Shown here piece by piece: positions 6,253-11,347 of a DNA stretch of 11,347 nucleotides. Made by a program: the position numbers and the translations under genes. The notes under the pieces are model-generated. The model searched no databases, was not told the DNA's origin, and was given only the letters and a program-made list of their open reading frames with translations. The DNA comes from Chitinophagaceae bacterium (GTDB lineage: Bacteria > Bacteroidota > Bacteroidia > Chitinophagales > Chitinophagaceae): NCBI GenBank assembly GCA_030151745.1, contig JASLDA010000232.1, forward strand, positions 1-11,347, written 5' to 3'. The first letter of the stretch is position 1, and each line of letters opens with the position of its first letter.

Positions 6253-6284
6253 CAAATAAAAAGGACCGCCCACCGGACGGTCCT
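6253..6284 (-). terminator. Rho-independent terminator of the lipoprotein gene
   Basis: On the minus strand AGGACCG pairs with CGGTCCT (7 bp, 9-nt loop; plus-strand 6262-6268 with 6278-6284), followed at once by TTTTTATTT. It lies 26 bp past the lipoprotein stop codon. This is the clearest classical terminator in the window. Confidence 0.85.
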
Positions 6285-6310
6285 CTTCATAAATCTGAAA
6301 TTCAAATTCA

Positions 6311-7147
6311 TCAGGGCATCGGTTCCGCCGCGGCCAGCTTGAAGTTGCGGGTGACGCTGGTGTTCTGACCCTGTACCGGGTTGCCGTTTTTGTCGACCAG
6401 GGTCAGCACTACGGTAGCGTTGCCGGCGCCGAGGCCGTTCAGGAAGTGCGGCTTCCAGCTGTCGAAGGTGAAGCTGCCGCTGCGGCCGTTGGTTTCGTTC
6501 TTCACATCCGCCTTGATCTTGTAGTCCTCGCCCAGCGATACATTGGTCGGGTAGAAATCGAGCAGGACATTGGAGGTGTCCGCGCCCAGGTAGTCGCCTT
6601 TCGGGCGGCTGTAGAACACCATCGGTGGCAGGGCGCTGTCGATCTTCTGAACGGCTCCCTTCTTATCGACGCGGAAATGCGCCAGTATGCCGGCCTTGGG
6701 GCTTTTCACGCTTTCGTGGTAGGAGCGGCTGAGGAAGCACATCACGTAATTGTCGGTGCCCTTTGCCACGGTCATTTCGTGCTTGGGTTCGTACAGCGCT
6801 ACGTAAGGCCTGTTATTGTAGATGAAGTGGATGTGCTGTCCGTCCTTGGAGTTATTGCACCGCTTGGTGCTGGCATCCCCGGTCTGGGCTTTCAGCTCGA
6901 AATTCTTCACGTCGAATGCGAAGCTGAGCTTGACGCTGTCGCCGACGGGCGTCGCCGTCATGCTCTTGATGGCGAGCTCGGCATCCGGATATTCCGGGGA
7001 TCCGGGGACGTCCGAAATTGTGATGCTGCCGGAATGCGCGGCCAGGGATGCGGAATCCTTGGTGCCGCTTTCCGTAGTCGTGGTGTTTTCGGTGCAGGAC
7101 GCGGCCATCAGCATGGTGCCGGCCAGAATGCAGATCGGTAAGCGCAT
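6311..7147 (-). CDS. Putative lipoprotein, conserved Bacteroidota family
   Basis: The product is 278 residues. A short signal peptide with a lipobox ending Met-Ala-Ala-Ser-Cys (Cys18) predicts a lipid-anchored protein, followed by a Thr/Ser-rich linker (residues 19-45). The rest looks like beta-rich domains: one with MTATPVGDSVKLSFAFDV (63-80), GQHIHFIYNNRPYVALYEP (103-121) and FLSRSYHESVKSP (138-150), and a C-terminal half with FYSRPKGDYLG (178-188) and VLLDFYPTNVSLG (194-206). I recall close relatives in Chitinophagaceae-like genomes, some labelled phosphopeptide-binding, but I know of no proof for that name. His105, His107, Cys97, Cys137 and His144 could bind metal or form a disulfide; this is inference. 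A good terminator follows the gene and a -7-like box precedes it. It is transcribed divergently from the Bat operon. Confidence 0.85.
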   Translation of the reverse strand: MRLPICILAGTMLMAASCTENTTTTESGTKDSASLAAHSGSITISDVPGSPEYPDAELAIKSMTATPVGDSVKLSFAFDVKNFELKAQTGDASTKRCNNSKDGQHIHFIYNNRPYVALYEPKHEMTVAKGTDNYVMCFLSRSYHESVKSPKAGILAHFRVDKKGAVQKIDSALPPMVFYSRPKGDYLGADTSNVLLDFYPTNVSLGEDYKIKADVKNETNGRSGSFTFDSWKPHFLNGLGAGNATVVLTLVDKNGNPVQGQNTSVTRNFKLAAAEPMP

Positions 7148-7164
7148 GGAAGGGAGATTTTTGG

Positions 7165-7172
7165 TAAAACTA
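7165..7172 (-). promoter_or_regulatory. -7-like element of the lipoprotein gene
   Basis: The minus strand reads TAGTTTTA, one base off TAnnTTTG, 17 nt before the ATG. It lies within TTTAGTTTTA, which resembles the box region of the L,D-transpeptidase gene in both sequence and spacing. Confidence 0.4.
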
Positions 7173-7226
7173 AAGGGCAGACCCTATTTTGAGAAAAATT
7201 TAAGCGCGGGGCGCTTGATCGGCGTA

Positions 7227-7234
7227 TAGATTTG
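7227..7234 (+). promoter_or_regulatory. -7 element of the Bat operon
   Basis: TAGATTTG is a perfect TAnnTTTG match in the divergent intergenic region. The predicted 5' leader to the TTG start at 7279 is about 40 nt, longer than for the other genes here. The nearest upstream TTG (7215-7217) is too close to be a standard -33 element. Confidence 0.5.
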
Positions 7235-7278
7235 CGCCACGTTCAAACTCCCAGAGCTCGCCGTAAAAAGATCACGCC

Positions 7279-8148
7279 TTGCTGACCACTGCTGAAATAC
7301 TGGCCCGCGTCCGCCGGATCGAGATCAAGACCAAAGGTCTGAGCAATCATATTTTCGCCGGCGAATATCACTCCGCTTTCAAGGGCAGGGGGATGTCGTT
7401 CAGCGAAGTCCGGGAATATACCACCGGCGACGATGTGCGCAGCATCGACTGGAACGTGACCGCCCGCTCGAATGCGCCGCACGTGAAGGTGTTCGAGGAA
7501 GAGCGCGAGCTTACGGTGATGCTGCTGGTGGACGTCAGCCTTTCCTCCCTGTTCGGCAGCCATGGCCGCTCCAAGCGGGAGATGATCACCGAGGTCGGCG
7601 CCGTGCTTTCCTTTGCGGCGGCGACGAACAACGATAAGGTCGGTGTCATATTTTTCTCGGATAAGGTCGAAGGCTTTATCCCGCCGAAGAAGGGCCGCAG
7701 CCATATTCTGCGCATCATCCGCGAGCTCATTGCCCTGGAGCCCAAAGGCCAGGCGGGGACGAAGATTTCAGCCGGACTGGAGTACCTGAACAATGTCCTG
7801 AAGAAACGCACGATCACCTTCGTGCTCTCGGATTTTATTTCGGCGCCGTATGAAACGCCGCTGCAGCTCGCGGCGCGCCGTCACGATGTGGTGGGTATCC
7901 AGATCTACGACCGCGGGGACAAGGAGCTGCCCAGGGCCGGCCTGCTCCAGGTGGTGGACGCGGAAACGGGCGCCCGGAGCTGGATAGACAGCAACGATAA
8001 GAAAGTGCAGCTCGAATACGGCCGGGCCTTCGACGGCATGCGGCAGTACGGCATACAGGCGTTCCGCAAAGCCGGCGCGACGCTGGTAAGCATGCGCACG
8101 GACGACGATTACGTAAAAATGCTTCAAGGATTTTTCAAGGGCCGATGA
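7279..8148 (+). CDS. DUF58 domain protein of the Bat locus
   Basis: DUF58 proteins have a VWA-like fold and are encoded with MoxR-type AAA+ ATPases; they are thought to help assemble or activate envelope or redox proteins. This 289-residue cytoplasmic protein has the family hallmark GRGMSFSEVREYTTGDD (residues 37-52) running into VRSIDWNVTAR (53-63), followed by VDVSLSSLFGS (84-94), whose Asp85, Ser87 and Ser89 form a MIDAS-like metal site, and later FVLSDF (181-186). The start is TTG: an in-frame stop lies only 15 nt upstream, and the family's N-terminal block (EILARVRRIEIKTKGL) begins six codons in, so no ATG is possible. The next gene overlaps by 4 nt (ATGA). The usual moxR gene before it is absent; a divergent lipoprotein gene sits there instead. 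Confidence 0.95.
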   Translation: MLTTAEILARVRRIEIKTKGLSNHIFAGEYHSAFKGRGMSFSEVREYTTGDDVRSIDWNVTARSNAPHVKVFEEERELTVMLLVDVSLSSLFGSHGRSKREMITEVGAVLSFAAATNNDKVGVIFFSDKVEGFIPPKKGRSHILRIIRELIALEPKGQAGTKISAGLEYLNNVLKKRTITFVLSDFISAPYETPLQLAARRHDVVGIQIYDRGDKELPRAGLLQVVDAETGARSWIDSNDKKVQLEYGRAFDGMRQYGIQAFRKAGATLVSMRTDDDYVKMLQGFFKGR

Positions 8149-9095
8149 GACACCGCTTCCGACTTCTATGGCTGCTGCTGATCTGCGCCCCCCGCCTGGC
8201 GGGCGCGCAGGCGGATGCGCAGGCTACGCTCAGCGGCGATCCCCTCCGGCTTACCGTCGGCGACCAGTCGCGGGTATTTCTCAGCGTCCAGCACGATCCG
8301 AAGCTTAGCCGCGTCGCCTGGCCCGCCGTGCCCGACAGCTTCGGCAAGCTCGAGGTCGTCGAGAAAAGCAAGATCGACACGATACGGACGGGACGCTTCA
8401 CGCAATACCGCCAGCGGCTGATGGTGACCGGCTTCGATTCGGGGGAGTTCATCATTCCGCCGTTCCAGGTCAGCGTCACGCCGGTCGGCGGCGCGCCGTA
8501 CCAGCTCACGACGGGCCAGCTGAATATCGTAGTCCAGACCCTAGACGTCGACACTACCAAGCCCTTCAAGCCCATCAAGGGCATCCTGGCCGTGCCGGAA
8601 AGCTGGCTGGATTATATCTGGTACCTGGTCGGCGCTGCGCTGCTGCTCGCCGTCATATTGTTCTTCATCCTGCGTCGCAAACGGCAGCCCGAAACGGCGC
8701 CTCCGCCTCCGCCATCCGTTCCCCTGCATGTGCGTACGCTGAAGGCCCTGGACGCGCTGGAACAGCAGGGACTCTGGCAGCGGGGGGAGGTCAAGGAATA
8801 TTATGTGCAGCTCACGGATATCCTCCGCGGCTATATCGAAGCCCGTTTCGGGGTGCCGGCCCTGGAGCGTACGACGGATGAGCTGACGGCCGCCTCGCGG
8901 CAGCACGCGGAGCTCTGCCGCCATACAGACGCTCTTTATCTTATCCTCAGCACGGCCGATATGGCGAAGTTTGCCCGGGCTCAGCCCATGCCCGATGAGC
9001 ATATCGCGGCATTGCGCGCAACCCGGGAATTCGTTACCGCCACCATTCCTCGGGAGCCGCCTGCAGCCCCATCCACACCAAGTCAGCAGCCATGA
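8145..9095 (+). CDS. BatD-like / DUF4381-like membrane protein
   Basis: This 316-residue protein is predicted to have a signal peptide (residues 1-21, ending Ala-Gly-Ala-Gln), a periplasmic beta-rich part (about 25-150), one transmembrane helix (about 156-176) followed by RRKR, a short proline run (186-190), and a helical cytoplasmic part (about 195-300) including EYYVQLTDILRGYIEARFG (218-236). The last block is typical of the DUF4381-like protein found between DUF58 and BatA in Bacteroidota aerotolerance loci; the periplasmic part with IIPPFQVSV (103-111) recalls BatD. Function is unproven; it may link cytoplasmic DUF58/MoxR to the VWA proteins. ATGA overlaps at both ends imply translational coupling. 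Architecture is clear; the exact family name is less so. Confidence 0.88.
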   Translation: MRHRFRLLWLLLICAPRLAGAQADAQATLSGDPLRLTVGDQSRVFLSVQHDPKLSRVAWPAVPDSFGKLEVVEKSKIDTIRTGRFTQYRQRLMVTGFDSGEFIIPPFQVSVTPVGGAPYQLTTGQLNIVVQTLDVDTTKPFKPIKGILAVPESWLDYIWYLVGAALLLAVILFFILRRKRQPETAPPPPPSVPLHVRTLKALDALEQQGLWQRGEVKEYYVQLTDILRGYIEARFGVPALERTTDELTAASRQHAELCRHTDALYLILSTADMAKFARAQPMPDEHIAALRATREFVTATIPREPPAAPSTPSQQP

Positions 9096-10117
9096 TGCAG
9101 TATATCGCCGCGCTGTCCGACTGGCAGCATCTGAAGTTCGCGCATCCCTGGGCCTTTGTCCTGCTGATCCTCGTGCCCTTGCTCATCTGGTGGCAATGGG
9201 CCGCGCGGCGCCGCGCGAACCCGGCATTCCGCCTGACGACCACCAGCGCCTTTTCTCATCTGAAGCCGGGGCTCCGCAGCCGGCTGCGCCCCCTGGCGGG
9301 AGCGCTCCGCGTACTGGCGCTCTGCGCGCTGATCGTGGCCCTGGCCCGGCCCCAGAGCTCGTCGGTGACCGAGAACGTGGACAGCGAAGGCATCGACATC
9401 GTGCTGGCTATGGACGTATCCGGATCCATGCTGGCCGAAGACTTCAAGCCGAACCGGATAGAGGCTTCCAAAAAGCTGGCGTCCGACTTTATCAACAGCC
9501 GGCAAGGAGACCGGATCGGGCTGGTCATTTTCTCGGGAGAGAGCTTTACTCAATGTCCGGTAACGATCGATCACCGTGTGCTGCTGGAGCAGGTGAACGC
9601 GGTCGAAAGCGGTGTCCTGACCGACGGCACCGCGATCGGCGACGGGCTGGCGACCGCGGTGGACCGCATCCGGAATACGAACGGTAAAAGCAAGGTGATC
9701 ATCCTGCTGACGGACGGCGTGAATAATGCCGGGAAAGTGGGCCCGGAGCTGGCCCTGGAGATCGCGAAGGCGTTCAAGGTGCGGGTCTACACCATCGGCA
9801 TCGGGACGCACGGACAGGCCCCCACGACCATCCAGACTCCCTTCGGCGCGCAGAAGATCATGCAGCCGGTGCAGATCGACGAGGACCTGCTTCGCAATAT
9901 AGCAAAGCAGACAGGGGGCAATTATTACCGCGCAACCGACAATAAGAGCCTGCAGTCCATTTACGCACAGATCGACAAGCTGGAAAAGACCAAGGTCGAG
10001 ATCAGCTCGTTCAAGCACTATTCGGAGCTGTTTTTCCCCTTCGCCCTGTTTGCCTGCATCTGCATCGCCCTGGAAGCGCTGCTTCGCTGGACGCTGTTCC
10101 GGACGATTACCGAATAG
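9092..10117 (+). CDS. batA: BatA-type VWA domain membrane protein
   Basis: This 341-residue inner-membrane protein belongs to the BatA/BatB group of the Bacteroides aerotolerance locus. Two N-terminal membrane segments (about residues 18-36 and 68-85, the second followed by ARPQ) come first. The VWA domain (about 100-300) has a complete MIDAS: AMDVSGSM (Asp108, Ser110, Ser112), LTDGTAIG (Thr180) and LLTDGVNN (Asp208). A last membrane helix lies at about 312-335. This TM-TM-VWA-TM layout is the usual one. The PFGAQ-type hairpin (250-254), where BatA often carries a metal- or ligand-sensitive loop, is intact. The start overlaps the previous stop (ATGA); a second ATG at 9095 is also possible. 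No batB, batC or batD follows; the next gene lies 174 nt away with its own signals. Confidence 0.94.
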   Translation: MMQYIAALSDWQHLKFAHPWAFVLLILVPLLIWWQWAARRRANPAFRLTTTSAFSHLKPGLRSRLRPLAGALRVLALCALIVALARPQSSSVTENVDSEGIDIVLAMDVSGSMLAEDFKPNRIEASKKLASDFINSRQGDRIGLVIFSGESFTQCPVTIDHRVLLEQVNAVESGVLTDGTAIGDGLATAVDRIRNTNGKSKVIILLTDGVNNAGKVGPELALEIAKAFKVRVYTIGIGTHGQAPTTIQTPFGAQKIMQPVQIDEDLLRNIAKQTGGNYYRATDNKSLQSIYAQIDKLEKTKVEISSFKHYSELFFPFALFACICIALEALLRWTLFRTITE

Positions 10118-10145
10118 CATTCCTGCATTGGAATTCGGGTTTTAC
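10108..10145 (+). terminator. Possible terminator at the end of batA
   Basis: ATTCC (10119-10123) pairs with GGAAT (10130-10134), with weaker outer pairing between ACCGA and TCGGGT, followed by TTTTAC (10140-10145). The structure overlaps the batA stop codon. Imperfect, but placed where the Bat operon should end. Confidence 0.4.
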
Positions 10146-10174
10146 AAGACATGCCCTGCAAGAGAGCATGCTTT

Positions 10175-10204
10175 CCCGGGGCTTCCCGCTCCAGCCCGGG
10201 GCTT
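10175..10204 (+). repeat. CCCGGGGCTT direct repeat
   Basis: CCCGGGGCTT occurs at 10175-10184 and 10195-10204, exactly 20 bp apart (about two helical turns), in the 174-bp gap before the TPR-like gene. The frame through this region is open from 10151, but nothing there looks like protein coding. Confidence 0.35.
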
Positions 10205-10260
10205 TACGGAGCAATAGCCGCTATCCGCCGATTTTCCCTCCGCGATTCCCGGCCGGCTCC

Positions 10261-10268
10261 GACCTTTG
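10261..10268 (+). promoter_or_regulatory. Weak -7-like element of the TPR-like gene
   Basis: GACCTTTG differs from TAnnTTTG only in its first base and lies 23 nt before the ATG at 10292. No -33 TTG is seen at the usual distance. Confidence 0.3.
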
Positions 10269-10291
10269 CCTGCACGAATACCCCTTCAACC

Positions 10292-10945
10292 ATGAAAGCT
10301 CTTTTTCTTGCCGCTGCGCTCGGCTTCAGCCTCGCCGCCACTGCCCAGACCGACTATAAGCCGGTGCTGACGGCCACGTTTATCAATTTCGACACGTCTT
10401 ACCAGGATATGGCGGTGCGGGAAGCCGCAGGCAATAAGCTGATCCTGATCGCGAAAAAATACCCCCAGGAATGGGCGCCGCAGTACTATGCCGCTTACAG
10501 CCGCATCCAGCTCAGCTACACCGAGAAGGACGAAGCCAAGCGCGACGCCTACCTGGACGAGGCTGAGCAGTACCTGGCCGAAGCGATACACATCCTGGGT
10601 AAGGAGAACGATGAGACCCATATCATCGCCGCGGTGATCGCAAATGCCCGGATGGCGGTGAAGCCCCGGGAGCGGTACCAGAAATACGGCAAGATCTTCG
10701 ACGAGCAGCTGGACGCGGCCAAGACGATCAACCCGGACAATCCCCGCATCTACCTGGAACGCGGCATTGCCAAATTTTATACACCCAAGATGTTCGGCGG
10801 GGGCAGAAAAGCTGCAGAGCCGTATTTCAACAAGGCAAAGGACCTCTTTGCAAAAGAGCCCAAAGGAGATATTACAGATCCTTACTGGGGCGAAGGTGCA
10901 AACAACTATTTCCTGGGACTGATCGCCAAGGGCGGCGCGGAGTAA
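10292..10945 (+). CDS. Secreted TPR-like protein of unknown function
   Basis: The 217-residue product starts with a clear signal peptide (residues 1-19, ending Ala-Thr-Ala-Gln), so it is periplasmic or exported. The remainder is almost wholly helical: helix pairs containing AVREAAGNKLILIAKKYPQEW (41-61, first two helices), YLDEAEQYLAEAIHIL (87-102), IIAAVIANARMAV (111-123) and FDEQLDAAKTINPDNPRIYL (136-155), whose NPDNPRIYLERGIAKF segment is the typical TPR turn. FGGGRKAAEPYFNKAKDLF (168-186) resembles the FFGxD/G-containing segment of small secreted TPR proteins of Bacteroidota. ATG 10292 is preferred over the upstream in-frame ATG at 10151 because only it puts the signal peptide at the N-terminus. 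It follows batA but is shorter than, and not clearly related to, BatC; it has its own terminator. Function is unknown, though a role in binding partner proteins is likely for the fold. Confidence 0.85.
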   Translation: MKALFLAAALGFSLAATAQTDYKPVLTATFINFDTSYQDMAVREAAGNKLILIAKKYPQEWAPQYYAAYSRIQLSYTEKDEAKRDAYLDEAEQYLAEAIHILGKENDETHIIAAVIANARMAVKPRERYQKYGKIFDEQLDAAKTINPDNPRIYLERGIAKFYTPKMFGGGRKAAEPYFNKAKDLFAKEPKGDITDPYWGEGANNYFLGLIAKGGAE

Positions 10946-10975
10946 CAGGTTCCTGCCTTTTGACTGGCGGGCCGG

Positions 10976-11016
10976 GAAAGTCGTCAACGCTCCGGGCGTT
11001 GACGACTTTCGCTTTT
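10976..11016 (+). terminator. Rho-independent terminator after the TPR-like gene
   Basis: A perfect 15-bp stem, 10976-10990 with 10996-11010, closes a 5-nt loop (tccgg) and is followed by gcTTTT (11011-11016). It starts 30 nt past the stop codon. A second small hairpin, TGACG/CGTCA (11018-11030), follows. Confidence 0.85.
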
Positions 11017-11073
11017 ATGACGGGGCGTCACCCGGCGCCGACGCAATACAACACCGTCTCCGCACGTTATCCG

Positions 11074-11089
11074 ATACCTTTGAAGGTAT
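11074..11089. promoter_or_regulatory. porZ -7 element inside a 16-bp palindrome
   Basis: TACCTTTG (11075-11082) is a perfect TAnnTTTG match 20 nt before the porZ ATG. It is embedded in ATACCTTTGAAGGTAT, with 7-bp perfect arms around a central TG. A regulator bound here would cover the -7 box. No -33 TTG is seen at the usual spacing, which would fit a promoter that needs an activator or another sigma factor. Confidence 0.55.
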
Positions 11090-11102
11090 TCTGAACGGTC
11101 TC

Positions 11103-11347
11103 ATGACGCTTCGACATTTACTCGCACCGGCGCTGCTGATAGCCTCGCTTCCTCTGGCTTCCATATCCGCGCAGAACCGCCCGATCGGTTTCTGGCGTGC
11201 GCACCTGCCGTACAATAATGCCCTGGGCGTAGCCACGGACGGCAGCAAGCTCTATGCGATTGCGGAAAAAGGATTTTTTACCTACGATCCTTCCAGCGAT
11301 TCCTACGAACGCTTCTCCAAGGTCGAAGGGCTGCATGAAACCGGTAC
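11103..11347 (+). CDS. porZ: T9SS attachment protein PorZ, 5' part only
   Basis: The frame is open from ATG 11103 to the right edge (81 codons), so the gene is cut by the window. A signal peptide (residues 1-23) ends Ser-Ile-Ser-Ala before Gln. It is followed by the start of a beta-propeller: IGFWRAHLPYNNALGV (28-43), then GSKLYAIAEKGFFTYDP (47-63) and YERFSKVEGL (68-77). This matches the N-terminus of PorZ proteins as I know them (WRxHLxY..., later FSKVxGLsdxG). PorZ belongs to the type IX secretion attachment complex with PorU, PorV and PorQ on the cell surface and delivers anionic LPS to PorU. Full PorZ is about 750-800 residues, so roughly a tenth is seen. Another two-component-regulator-propeller protein is the main alternative. 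Its promoter holds a palindrome. Confidence 0.8.
   Translation, partial: MTLRHLLAPALLIASLPLASISAQNRPIGFWRAHLPYNNALGVATDGSKLYAIAEKGFFTYDPSSDSYERFSKVEGLHETG

Noticed and set aside
7279..10117. The DUF58/VWA genes as part of an undescribed defence or conflict system
   Set aside because: VWA proteins with MoxR-type partners occur in some conflict systems, but gene order, membrane topology and motifs here fit the known Bat locus, and no effector nuclease, toxin or sensor gene is nearby.
9083..10120. Minus-strand open frame (345 codons) opposite batA
   Set aside because: Almost exactly coextensive with batA and lacking any domain or signal; an artefact of codon composition.
10292..10945. The TPR-like gene as batC of the Bat operon
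   Set aside because: It is separated from batA by 174 nt with a possible terminator, has its own promoter-like box and terminator, and lacks a BatC-like layout.

Overview
The window looks like ordinary chromosome from a GC-rich member of the Bacteroidota, most likely Chitinophagaceae or a close relative. Three things point there. First, the gene families: DUF2480, PorZ of the type IX secretion system, and a Bat-type DUF58/VWA locus. Second, secreted proteins whose signal peptides end in Ala-Gln. Third, repeated matches to the Bacteroidota -7 promoter element TAnnTTTG just upstream of start codons, with almost no Shine-Dalgarno sequences. No tRNA, rRNA, CRISPR array, insertion sequence or phage gene was found. 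Genus and species cannot be named from this sequence alone.

Layout, left to right. Bases 1-3017 hold four plus-strand genes: a DUF2480 protein, a secreted L,D-transpeptidase, a pRiA4b ORF-3-like protein and miaA. Bases 3078-7147 hold four minus-strand genes: a DUF1801 protein, a secreted M28 metallopeptidase, a FabB-like ketoacyl synthase and a lipoprotein of a Bacteroidota family. From about 7227 the plus strand resumes with a tightly coupled three-gene operon: a DUF58 protein, a BatD-like/DUF4381-like membrane protein and BatA, joined by two ATGA overlaps. A secreted TPR-like protein with its own terminator follows, and the 5' end of porZ runs off the right edge.

Functional themes. Most of the products act in the envelope: peptidoglycan cross-linking (L,D-transpeptidase), periplasmic or extracellular peptide hydrolysis (M28), membrane-anchored VWA proteins (Bat locus), a lipoprotein, and T9SS cargo attachment (PorZ). 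The others act in the cytoplasm: tRNA modification (MiaA), fatty-acyl or polyene chain elongation (ketoacyl synthase), and small proteins of unknown role. I see no new multi-gene system. The most interesting signals are non-coding: (i) three start codons, one of them GTG, each exactly 4 nt after a -7-like box, which predicts leaderless mRNAs; (ii) palindromes lying on the -7 boxes of porZ and of the L,D-transpeptidase; (iii) a perfect 26-bp inverted repeat between the M28 and DUF1801 genes; (iv) a Bat locus without moxR, batB, batC or batD next to it.
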